NCBI GenBank assembly: GCA_016711875.1
Contig: JADJSD010000008.1
Location: forward strand, 82,995-146,994
Reading direction: 5' to 3'
DNA length: 64,000 nucleotides
Source: Betaproteobacteria bacterium
GTDB taxonomy: Bacteria > Pseudomonadota > Gammaproteobacteria > Burkholderiales > Usitatibacteraceae
The notes under the pieces were generated by a model. That model had not been told where the DNA came from, made no database searches, and was given only the letters and a program-made list of their open reading frames with translations. Each line of letters begins with the position of its first letter. Within the stretch, counting starts at the first letter, position 1. A program made the position numbers and the translations under genes. Below, one piece after another: positions 25,088-32,538 of this stretch.

Positions 25088-25224
25088 GGCCGGGCGGGCC
25101 AGGGCCGGCCGGCTCGGGAACCGCCCGGGGGCCGGTGACGCCCGCCCGTCGCCCGACCCTCCCCCGCCCGGCCGGTGCGCGCTATCATGGGGCGAACCAA
25201 GACCGAGAACCGGGGAGAAACCGC

Positions 25225-26340
25225 ATGCGACGCATCCTTTCGTCGATTGCCCTCGCCACCGCCTTCGCCGCGCACGCGCAGGGGGTCACTGACACGCAGG
25301 TCGTCCTGGGGCAATCGGTCGCGTTGTCGGGTCCCGCCCAGGAACTCGGCAAGGACATGCAGCTCGGCGCCTCGCTCTACTTCAACGCGATCAACGCGAA
25401 GGGCGGGGTGAACGGCCGCAAGGTGGTGCTCAAGACGCTGGACGACGGTTACGAGTCCACGCGGGCCGCCGAAAACACGAAGAAGCTCATCAACGAGGAC
25501 AGGGTCTTCGCCCTCTTCGGCTACGTCGGGACACCGACCTCGGCCGCGTCGATGCCGATTTTCACCGAGGCGAAAGTGCCCTTCGTCGGGCCTTTCACCG
25601 GCGCCGAGCTGCTTCGCAATCCCGTGAACAAGTACGTCTTCAACGTGCGCGCGAGCTACTACGACGAGACGGAAGCGATCGTCCAGCACCTCACCGCCAT
25701 GAGCGTGAACAAGATCGCGGTCTTCTACCAGAACGACGCCTACGGCCAGGCCGGCCTCGCGGGCGTGGAGCGGGCGCTCAAGAAGCGCGGCCTCGAGATC
25801 GCCGCCAAGGGGACGGTCGAGCGAAACACCATCGAGGTCAAAGCCGCCGTGGCAACCATGGCGAAGGCCCAGCCGCAGGCGGTGGTGATGATCAGCGCCT
25901 ACAAGTCGTGCGCGGCTTTCATCAAGGAGATGAAGTCCGCCGGCTCGAACCCCACCTTCTGGAACGTCTCGTTCGTCGGCAGCAAGGCCCTCGCCAAGGA
26001 ACTCGACAAGGAAGGACGCGGCGTCCAGATCTCGCAGGTCGTGCCCTTCCCGTGGGATTCGTCGGTGCCCGTCGTGAAGGAATACCGGGCGCTCATCGAC
26101 GCCGCCAAGGGCGAGCCGGGCTTCGGCACGCTGGAGGGCTACATCGCGGCAAAGGTCGCCGTGGAGGGCCTGCGGCGCGCGGGCAGGAACCTGACTCGGG
26201 AAAGCTACATGAAGGCGATGGAATCGCTCGACGCCTACGACGTGGGCGGCTTCAAGGTCACGTACGGGCCGGACAATCGCAGCGGCTCTCGTTTCGTCGA
26301 CCTCACGATCATCTCGCGGGACCAGAAGTTCGTTCGCTAG
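25225..26340 (+). CDS. ABC transporter substrate-binding protein, LivJ/branched-chain amino-acid type
   Basis: A 371-residue periplasmic binding protein of the type I Leu/Ile/Val family (Peripla_BP_6). It has a Sec signal MRRILSSIALATAFAAHAQG, followed by VVLGQSVALSGPAQELGKDM and the YFNAINAKGGVNGRKVVLK segment typical of LivJ relatives. GGGGAGAAACCGC precedes ATG 25225. No permease or ATPase genes are adjacent, so this is an orphan component; substrate unknown. It is separated from dnaJ by a 137-bp GC-rich gap with a TATCAT box at about 25185. The stop codon abuts that of cysS with no gap. Confidence 0.88.
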   Translation: MRRILSSIALATAFAAHAQGVTDTQVVLGQSVALSGPAQELGKDMQLGASLYFNAINAKGGVNGRKVVLKTLDDGYESTRAAENTKKLINEDRVFALFGYVGTPTSAASMPIFTEAKVPFVGPFTGAELLRNPVNKYVFNVRASYYDETEAIVQHLTAMSVNKIAVFYQNDAYGQAGLAGVERALKKRGLEIAAKGTVERNTIEVKAAVATMAKAQPQAVVMISAYKSCAAFIKEMKSAGSNPTFWNVSFVGSKALAKELDKEGRGVQISQVVPFPWDSSVPVVKEYRALIDAAKGEPGFGTLEGYIAAKVAVEGLRRAGRNLTRESYMKAMESLDAYDVGGFKVTYGPDNRSGSRFVDLTIISRDQKFVR

Positions 26341-27735
26341 CTATTTCTTGCGCCACTCCGTAAGGCCGCCGGGCTTGTCCTCGAGCACGATTCCGGCCGC
26401 TTCCAGTTCCTTCCGGATCGCGTCGGCCCGGGCGAAATCCCTGGATTTCTTGGCTGCCGTCCGCTCGGCGACGAGTGATTCGACATCGGGCTGCCCGCTG
26501 TTTGCGCCGCCGGCCGAAACGCCTCCCTTGAGAAAGGCCTCGGGATCCTGCTGGAGGAATCCGATCGTCCCGCCCAGCGCCTTCAGCAGGCCGGAAAGCT
26601 GCGGCGAGCGGCCGCGGTTCACCTCCCCCCGCAATTCGTGCAGCGCCGCGAGGGCGACGGGCATGTCGAAGTCGTCGTCCATGGCGGCACGGAAGCGCGC
26701 GGCGTGCGGGTCGGACCAGTCGATCCCGACGGCGACGGGCGGCACCTCGCGCAGGGCCGTGTAGAAACCCCGAAGCGTGGTGCCCGCCTCGTCGAGATGC
26801 TCGCGCGAGAAGGCGACCTCGCTGCGGTAGTGGCCCCGCAGCAGGAAGAACCGCAGCTGCTCGCCGCCCTGGACGGGGTCGAGGTGGTCGAGGACATCGC
26901 GCGCCGTGAAGAAATTGCCGAGCGACTTGGACATCTTCTCGTCGCCCATGTTGAGGAACGCGGCGTGCATCCAGACGCGCACGAACGGCTTGCCCGAAGC
27001 GCCTTCGCTTTGCGCGATCTCGTTCTCGTGGTGGGGAAACTGCAGGTCCCAGCCGCCGCCGTGCAGGTCGATGGTCGCGCCCAGTTCGCGCCCGGCCATG
27101 GCCGAGCACTCGAGGTGCCAGCCCGGGCGCCCGGCACCGTACGAGGAAGGCCACGAGAGCTCGCCGGGCTTCGCCGCCTTCCAGAGCACGAAGTCGAGCG
27201 GATCCCGCTTGGCGGTATCCACCGCCACGCGTTCGCCGGCACGCAGGTCGTCGAGGTTGCGACGCGAGAGCTTGCCGTATCCCGGGAAATCGCGCACCGC
27301 GAAGAACACGTCGCCATTGGCGCCCCGGTACGCCAGCCCCTTCGATTCGAGGTGCGCGACGAGATCGAGCATGGGACCGATGTAGCGCGTGGCACGCGGT
27401 TCGGCGTCCGGCGCGAGCAATCCCAGGCGCGCGCAGTCGGCGCGGAAGTTCGCCGTGGTGGCCTCGGTCAGCTCGTCGATGCCGATGCCCCGCTCCCGGG
27501 CACGCTCCATGATCTTGTCGTCGACGTCGGTGATGTTGCGCACGTAAGTGACCTCGAATCCGGTCGCGCGCAGCCACCGCACGACCAGGTCGAAGACCGA
27601 GAAGGTGCGGGCGTTTCCGACGTGGATGGAGTCGTACACGGTCGGACCGCAGACGTAGAGGCCCACCTTTCCGGGAACGAGGGGCTCGAAGGGATCCTTG
27701 CGGCGCGACAGGGAATTGTGGATGGCAAGCGTCAT
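26341..27735 (-). CDS. cysS: Cysteinyl-tRNA synthetase
   Basis: CysRS charges tRNA-Cys. The class I signatures are present: the HIGH-type HVGNAR following VCGPTVYDSI (whose Cys binds zinc with WHLECSAM and HHENE residues), and KMSKSLGN. The length of 464 residues is normal. It faces the TPR/L,D-transpeptidase/PPIase/lpxH unit head to head, an order seen across Betaproteobacteria. Its stop abuts the convergent ABC binding protein gene. Confidence 0.96.
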   Translation of the reverse strand: MTLAIHNSLSRRKDPFEPLVPGKVGLYVCGPTVYDSIHVGNARTFSVFDLVVRWLRATGFEVTYVRNITDVDDKIMERARERGIGIDELTEATTANFRADCARLGLLAPDAEPRATRYIGPMLDLVAHLESKGLAYRGANGDVFFAVRDFPGYGKLSRRNLDDLRAGERVAVDTAKRDPLDFVLWKAAKPGELSWPSSYGAGRPGWHLECSAMAGRELGATIDLHGGGWDLQFPHHENEIAQSEGASGKPFVRVWMHAAFLNMGDEKMSKSLGNFFTARDVLDHLDPVQGGEQLRFFLLRGHYRSEVAFSREHLDEAGTTLRGFYTALREVPPVAVGIDWSDPHAARFRAAMDDDFDMPVALAALHELRGEVNRGRSPQLSGLLKALGGTIGFLQQDPEAFLKGGVSAGGANSGQPDVESLVAERTAAKKSRDFARADAIRKELEAAGIVLEDKPGGLTEWRKK

Positions 27736-27815
27736 GGTCTCGGGGGGCCGAATCGTGCGGCATCGGGCGTTCGGGGAGTTGCCCGTCGCAACGGACGGGG
27801 CGGACAGGAGGCTAG

Positions 27816-27947
27816 CGGGCGGGCGAGGAACAACACGCGAAACGCACGGCCAAAGCGCTGGAGCGGCTCCAGAAGGCGCGTCGCACCCGGGCCCGGGAGG
27901 ACCTGGCGCGCAGGAAGCCGATTGTGAAGGCCTCCCAAGGTTGGTAG
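27816..27947 (+). other. Orphan coding-like stretch without a start codon (possible gene remnant)
   Basis: After a TAG at 27813 the frame runs 43 codons to a TAG at 27945, reading a lysine/arginine-rich helical segment (EEQHAKRTAKALERLQKA and, further on, PIVKASQGW) with protein-like composition quite unlike the neighbouring shadow frames. There is no ATG, GTG or TTG near its beginning, though GGAGG stands at 27808-27812. It occupies most of the cysS-TPR gap. It could be the tail of a lost gene, or chance. Confidence 0.3.
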
Positions 27948-27984
27948 AATGTGTTTTCCATTAAATTCAACAAATTATAACACG

Positions 27985-29040
27985 ATGCTGCCCCGTGCCC
28001 TGCGCCTCCCCCTCGCCGCCGCGATCCTGTTCTTCGCGTTCGCCGGCACCGCCGTGGGCGCCCCGGCCGACGACCTTCGCGAGGCCCAGAAACTCTACCA
28101 GCAGGGAAAGCTCGGCCCCGCCCTCGAAAAAGTCGATGCCTACCTGAAGGTCCAGCCGCGCGAACCCCAGGGCCGCTTCCTGAAGGGACTCGTCCTCACC
28201 GAGCAGAAGAAGACGCAGGAGGCCATCCAGGTGTTCACCGGCCTCACCGAGGATTTCCCCGAACTGCCCGAGCCGTACAACAACCTCGCCGTGCTCTACG
28301 CCTCGCTGGGCAACTACGACAAGGCCAAGTCGGCGCTCGAGCTCGCGATCCACACCCACCCGAGCTACGCGACGGCACACGAGAATCTCGGCGACATCTA
28401 CGCCCAGCTCGCGAGCCGCGCCTACGATCGCGCCCTGCAACTCGACAAGAACAACGCCACCGCGCAGGTGAAGCTCTCGATGGTGAAGGATATCTTCGTC
28501 GCCGAGAAACGGGGCACGAAGCCGGAGTCCGCGAAGGCGTCGGCCAAGGCCGATCCCGCCAAGGCGGAAGGAGCGAAGGGCGCGCCGGCGAAGGCCGAGC
28601 CTCCCAAGGGCGAACCGGTCAAGGTCGAACCTCCGAAGGGCGAACCGGCAAAGGTCGAACCCGCGAAGGGCGAACCGGCCAGGCCGGCGGCCAGCGGGGA
28701 TGACAAGCAGGCCGTCACGGCCGCGCTCGAGTCTTGGGCCAAGGCGTGGAGCGCAAAAGACGTGAAGGGGTATCTCGCCGCCTACGCGCCCGACTTCGAG
28801 ACGCCCGCGGGCGAGGCGCGTCCCGCATGGGAAAAACAGCGCGAAGAGCGTATCGAACGCCCGAAGTCGATCGAAGTCGCGCTCACCATCAAGTCCGTCA
28901 AGGTCTCCGGCGGCGAAGCGGTGGCCGTCGTGCGCCAGGCCTACCGCTCGGACGCGCTCAAGTCCACCACCACGAAGACGATGAAGCTCGTGAAGTCGGG
29001 CGATCGCTGGCTGATCAAGCAGGAGCGCGTGGGCGGGTGA
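27985..29040 (+). CDS. TPR-repeat protein with C-terminal NTF2-like domain, secreted
   Basis: The protein has a signal peptide (MLPRALRLPLAAAILFFAFA, cleaved near VGA-PA), TPR repeats from about residue 25 to 165 (EAQKLYQQGKLGPALEKVDA, PYNNLAVLYASLGNYDKAKS), a Lys/Pro/Glu/Ala linker with four 10-residue repeats, and a C-terminal domain with NTF2/SnoaL features (ALESWAKAWSAKDVKGYLAAY, key W-x3-W and Y-L-x2-Y). ATG 27985 lies behind an AT-rich leader (27955-27984) containing TATAAC, unusual in this GC-rich region and probably the promoter. An upstream frame from 27949 would spoil the signal peptide. Its stop overlaps the next gene's GTG (GTGA). Probably an envelope protein; exact role unknown. 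Confidence 0.85.
   Translation: MLPRALRLPLAAAILFFAFAGTAVGAPADDLREAQKLYQQGKLGPALEKVDAYLKVQPREPQGRFLKGLVLTEQKKTQEAIQVFTGLTEDFPELPEPYNNLAVLYASLGNYDKAKSALELAIHTHPSYATAHENLGDIYAQLASRAYDRALQLDKNNATAQVKLSMVKDIFVAEKRGTKPESAKASAKADPAKAEGAKGAPAKAEPPKGEPVKVEPPKGEPAKVEPAKGEPARPAASGDDKQAVTAALESWAKAWSAKDVKGYLAAYAPDFETPAGEARPAWEKQREERIERPKSIEVALTIKSVKVSGGEAVAVVRQAYRSDALKSTTTKTMKLVKSGDRWLIKQERVGG
28561..28680 (+). repeat. Four tandem 30-bp coding repeats
   Basis: Four in-frame 30-base units encode KAEGAKGAPA, KAEPPKGEPV, KVEPPKGEPA and KVEPAKGEPA in the linker of the TPR protein. The last three are nearly identical at DNA level. They probably form a flexible, slippage-prone spacer. Confidence 0.85.
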
Positions 29041-30266
29041 TCGCGCGCGAGCTCCCCCGGCGCCTCGCGCCGCCGTTCGCGGCCGTCGCCCTCCTCGTCC
29101 TCGCGTTCGCCGTCGCGCCCGCCCTGGCCGACGACGATGCGAGCGAGCCGCAGGCCGCCGTCTTCCCCAACGAAATCGAGGCCGCGCTCGTGCGCGCGAT
29201 CACGGGCCTGAGCCAGTACGGCATCGCCCACGCGCTGGGCGAGATCGACCACATCCTCTCCCGGGCCCCGAATTTCCGCCTGGGTCACCTGATCCGCGGC
29301 GACCTGCTCATGGCGCGCGCGGGCAACCCGGTCGCGTTCGGCCCGGCGGTCAACGTCGCTTCGCTCTCGCGCACGGCGCCCCTGCAGGACGAGGCGCGCG
29401 CGCGCATCAAGCGTTTCCTCGAGGCCCCGCCCGCGGACTACCTTCCGCTGCCCGTGTTGCAGCTCGCGCCGACGCACCAGCATGCGATCCTCGTCGACAC
29501 GACGCGCTCTCGCCTCTTCATCTTCTCCAATGCGTCGGGTGCGCCGCGGCTCGTCACCGACTTCTACGTGAGCGTCGGCAAGAACGGCGTGGAAAAGCAG
29601 AAGGAGGGCGACCAGAAGACGCCGCTCGGCGTCTACACGATCGTCTCGTCGAAGGAGAAGTTGCCGGATTTCTACGGCCCCGGCGCCTTTCCCATCAGCT
29701 ACCCGAACGAGTGGGACCGCCAGAACGGCCGGGGCGGATACGGCATCTGGCTGCACGGCACGCCTTCGGAGACCTACAGCCGGCCTCCGCGCGCCACCGA
29801 CGGCTGCATCGTCCTCGCCAACGAGGACCTGAAGCGCCTGGCGAAATACGTCGACGTCGGCCGCACGCCGGTCGTGATCGCCTCCGGGGTCGAGTGGGTC
29901 GAGCCCGAGCGCTGGGCCGTGAGCCGCCGCGATTTCCTCTCCGCCTTCGAGCAGTGGCGCGCCGACTGGGAGAGCCTCGACACCGACCGCTACCTCGGCC
30001 ACTACTCGCGGCAGTTCAAGGGCGACGGGAAGGACCTCGCCGCCTGGAGCGCGCACAAGCGCAAGGTGAACGCCGGCAAGTCCTGGGTGAAGGTCGGCGT
30101 CGCGAACCTGAGCCTGTTCGGCCTGGCCGAAGGCGAGGACACGCTCGTGGTCACCTTCGAGCAGGACTACAAGTCCTCGAACCTCGCGAACCGGACCCAG
30201 AAGCGCCAGTACTGGTCCCGCGAAGGCGGCCGCTGGCGCATCCTTTTCGAAACCGTCGTCTCCTGA
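29037..30266 (+). CDS. L,D-transpeptidase (YkuD) with C-terminal NTF2-like domain
   Basis: L,D-transpeptidases cross-link or modify peptidoglycan, or act as carboxypeptidases as Csd6 does. The 409-residue protein has a signal peptide (RRLAPPFAAVALLVLAFAVAP to ALA-DD, residues ~9-31), a helical region, a YkuD domain from about 147 with His240 in WLHGTPSETY and the nucleophile Cys257 in RATDGCIVL (Asp replaces the usual His of SHGC), and an NTF2-like C-terminal domain (~295-409) like that in Csd6. The GTG at 29037 overlaps the previous stop, and the same kind of C-terminal domain ends the preceding TPR protein. Acts in the periplasm. Confidence 0.88.
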   Translation: MIARELPRRLAPPFAAVALLVLAFAVAPALADDDASEPQAAVFPNEIEAALVRAITGLSQYGIAHALGEIDHILSRAPNFRLGHLIRGDLLMARAGNPVAFGPAVNVASLSRTAPLQDEARARIKRFLEAPPADYLPLPVLQLAPTHQHAILVDTTRSRLFIFSNASGAPRLVTDFYVSVGKNGVEKQKEGDQKTPLGVYTIVSSKEKLPDFYGPGAFPISYPNEWDRQNGRGGYGIWLHGTPSETYSRPPRATDGCIVLANEDLKRLAKYVDVGRTPVVIASGVEWVEPERWAVSRRDFLSAFEQWRADWESLDTDRYLGHYSRQFKGDGKDLAAWSAHKRKVNAGKSWVKVGVANLSLFGLAEGEDTLVVTFEQDYKSSNLANRTQKRQYWSREGGRWRILFETVVS

Positions 30267-30271
30267 CCTCC

Positions 30272-30916
30272 ATGCAAACCGCCATGATCCTGCCCCGCCG
30301 ACGCCTCGCCGCCCTCGCCCTCGCCTGCCTCGCCCCGATCGCCTTTCCGGCGGCCGCCCAAACCAAGAACGACGCGGCCAAGCCCGCCGCGTGCACGGAC
30401 AAACTGAAAGGAACCGCTCCCATGAAAGTGAAGCTCACCACCAACCACGGCGCCCTCACCCTCGAACTCGACAAGGCCAAGGCGCCCGTATCGGTCGAGA
30501 ACTTCGTGAACTACGTGCAGGCCGGCCACTACGACGGCACGATCTTTCACCGCGTGATCGACGGCTTCATGATCCAGGGCGGCGGATTCACGAAGGACAT
30601 GAAGCAAAAGCCCGTGAAGGACCCGATCAAGAACGAGGGAGCCAACGGCCTGAAGAACGACCTCTACACGGTCGCCATGGCCCGCACCGGCGTGCGCGAT
30701 TCCGCGACGAGCCAGTTCTTCATCAACGTGAAGGCCAACGACTTCCTCAACTACTCCGGCGAGAACCCGCAGGGCTGGGGATACGCCGTGTTCGGCAAGG
30801 TGGTCGAGGGCACGGACGTCGTCGACAAGATCCGCAAGGTCGCCACCGGCAACGCCGGCATGTACCAGAACGTGCCCCTCGAGGCGGTCGTGATCGAGAA
30901 GGCCGAGTGCCTCTGA
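30272..30916 (+). CDS. Peptidyl-prolyl cis-trans isomerase, cyclophilin type
   Basis: The cyclophilin domain (residues ~51-214) has the catalytic FHRVIDGFMIQGGGF segment, MARTGVRDSATSQFFINV and NPQGWGYAVFGKVVEG, the pattern of cytosolic PpiB. Yet it is preceded in frame by a signal-peptide-like stretch MILPRRRLAALALACLAPI and a short linker. ATG 30422 (MKVKLTTNHGALTLELD) is exactly where a cytosolic PpiB would start, and AAAGGA stands 9 bases before it. So one gene may give both a secreted and a cytosolic form. Starts at 30272 or 30284 are both possible for the long form. Stop overlaps the lpxH start. Confidence 0.88.
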   Translation: MQTAMILPRRRLAALALACLAPIAFPAAAQTKNDAAKPAACTDKLKGTAPMKVKLTTNHGALTLELDKAKAPVSVENFVNYVQAGHYDGTIFHRVIDGFMIQGGGFTKDMKQKPVKDPIKNEGANGLKNDLYTVAMARTGVRDSATSQFFINVKANDFLNYSGENPQGWGYAVFGKVVEGTDVVDKIRKVATGNAGMYQNVPLEAVVIEKAECL

Positions 30917-31635
30917 GCCGCGCGCTCTTCATCTCCGACCTGCACCTCGCCGAGGACCGGCCGGAGACGACGGGCCTCTTCGAGCGCTTCGTCGCGCAGT
31001 CATTGCCGGGCGCTTCTGCGCTCTACATCCTGGGCGACCTGTTCGAGTCCTGGGCGGGCGACGACACGCTCGAGTTGCCTTTCGAATCGCGCGTGGGAGA
31101 CCTGCTGCGCCAGGCCGCCCGCGCGGTGCCCACCGCCTTCCTGCACGGCAACCGCGATTTCGTCGTGGGTCGGCGCTTCAGCGAAGCGACGGGGGTTCGC
31201 CTCATCGACGACCCGACGGTGGTGGACTTGCCCGGTGTGCGGGCCGTCCTGTTGCATGGCGACACGCTCTGCACGGGCGACGCCGCGTACCAGGCCTTCC
31301 GCGCGCAGGTGCGCGATCCGCGCTGGCAGGCCGCCGCCCTGGCCCGCCCGCTCGCCGAACGCCTCGCGCTCGCGCGCGGCATGCGCCAGGGCAGCGAGAC
31401 GGCGAAGGGCGGAAAGGCCGAGGCGATCATGGACGTGGCGCCCGAAGCCGTTGAAGCCGCGTTCCGGGCCTCGGGCTGCGACCTGATGATCCATGGCCAT
31501 ACGCACCGTCCCGCTCGCCACGTGCACCGCGTGGATGGTCGCGAGTGCGTGCGGTGGGTACTGCCCGACTGGTACGAAGGCGGCGGCTACCTCGCCGTCT
31601 CCGCCGCGGGCATCGAGGCCGCCCGGCTCGACTGA
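30907..31635 (+). CDS. lpxH: UDP-2,3-diacylglucosamine diphosphatase
   Basis: LpxH cleaves UDP-2,3-diacylglucosamine to lipid X in lipid A synthesis, at the inner face of the cytoplasmic membrane. The calcineurin-like metal motifs are all present: FISDLHLAED, GDLFESWAGDD, HGNRDFVVG, LLHGDTLCTGD and IHGHTHRPARH. GTG at 30907 overlaps the PPIase end by 10 bp and gives 242 residues, the normal length. The PPIase-lpxH pairing is conserved in Betaproteobacteria. The 3' end overlaps the convergent patatin gene by 49 bp. Confidence 0.94.
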   Translation: MPLSRALFISDLHLAEDRPETTGLFERFVAQSLPGASALYILGDLFESWAGDDTLELPFESRVGDLLRQAARAVPTAFLHGNRDFVVGRRFSEATGVRLIDDPTVVDLPGVRAVLLHGDTLCTGDAAYQAFRAQVRDPRWQAAALARPLAERLALARGMRQGSETAKGGKAEAIMDVAPEAVEAAFRASGCDLMIHGHTHRPARHVHRVDGRECVRWVLPDWYEGGGYLAVSAAGIEAARLD

Positions 31636-32525
31636 GCGGCACCCGCTCGCGCGATCGCCGCGCGGATCTCCGGCAGCTTCGCACGCGTCGCGGCAGCCGC
31701 GACGGCGATCACGCGCTGACGGTACTCGGCCGTGTGCCCCGCGTAATAGCCGATGTCGGGATGCACCAGGACGTCCGCCTCGTCCGCCTCGGCGCGCACC
31801 TGCGCCGCCCGCCTTTCGTCCTTGCGTACCCACTCGGCGGGAGCGCCGGGCGGCGTGGTGGCGAGATACGCGGAGACATCGACGGCGATCACCACCTTCG
31901 CGCCCAGTTGCCTCGCAACGCGGATCGGGACGGGGCTCGCCTCGTCGCCATCGACGAGGGCTTCACCGCCGATGCGCACCGGCTCGAACTGGCCGGGGCT
32001 CGCGCTCGAGGCGCGCACCGCGCCGCCCGCGTTGCCCGCGTTGAGCACGACGGGCCGCGAGGTGCCGTCGATCGCGGCAACAGCGGCGAAGGCCATGGGA
32101 AAGGACTCGATGGGCCGGCCCTCGACGTGACGGTTCACGTAGTCCTGCAGGGCCCGCCCCGTTGCGAGGCCGCCCGTCACCATCCGCACCTCGAAGAACT
32201 CCAGGACGTTCACGTCCCTCGCCAGCGACTGCAGTTCGCCCGGCGACTTCCCCGAGGCATAGAGCGCGCCCACGAGGGCGCCTGCGCTCGATCCCACGAC
32301 GAGGTCGGGCCGGATGCCGGCCTCCTCGAGGGCGAGGAGTGCCCCGATGTGCGCGAACCCGCGCGGCCCGCCCGATCCCAGCACGACGGCAAGGCGCGGT
32401 TCGCGCGAGGGCTTCACGAACCGGGGCGCGTCGGGACCGTCGAGGCGGCCGGAATCGCCCAGGCAACCGGCGACGAGGAAGACGAAGACCGCAACGGCCG
32501 CGCGAACGGCGTGACGGACCTTCAT
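31587..32525 (-). CDS. Patatin-like phospholipase, RssA/NTE-type lipoprotein
   Basis: A 312-residue patatin-family protein with a lipoprotein signal (FVFLVAGC; Cys21 would be lipidated). The oxyanion loop GSGGPRGFAHIG is at 50-61, the nucleophile Ser80 in GSSAG, and the dyad Asp lies in ALVDGDEASPVP. The family includes E. coli RssA. The product is probably anchored in the envelope. ATG 32525 gives the signal peptide; the frame is open further upstream into metZ without meaning. Its last 49 bases overlap the end of lpxH on the other strand. Substrate unknown. Confidence 0.88.
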   Translation of the reverse strand: MKVRHAVRAAVAVFVFLVAGCLGDSGRLDGPDAPRFVKPSREPRLAVVLGSGGPRGFAHIGALLALEEAGIRPDLVVGSSAGALVGALYASGKSPGELQSLARDVNVLEFFEVRMVTGGLATGRALQDYVNRHVEGRPIESFPMAFAAVAAIDGTSRPVVLNAGNAGGAVRASSASPGQFEPVRIGGEALVDGDEASPVPIRVARQLGAKVVIAVDVSAYLATTPPGAPAEWVRKDERRAAQVRAEADEADVLVHPDIGYYAGHTAEYRQRVIAVAAAATRAKLPEIRAAIARAGAAQSSRAASMPAAETAR

Positions 32526-32538
32526 CGGCCCGTCCGGG

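Noticed and set aside
27698..27964. An 88-codon plus-strand frame across the cysS start and TPR promoter
   Set aside because: It covers the cysS start and the AT-rich promoter of the TPR gene, and its sequence is not protein-like. A different frame in the same gap (27816-27947) looks better.
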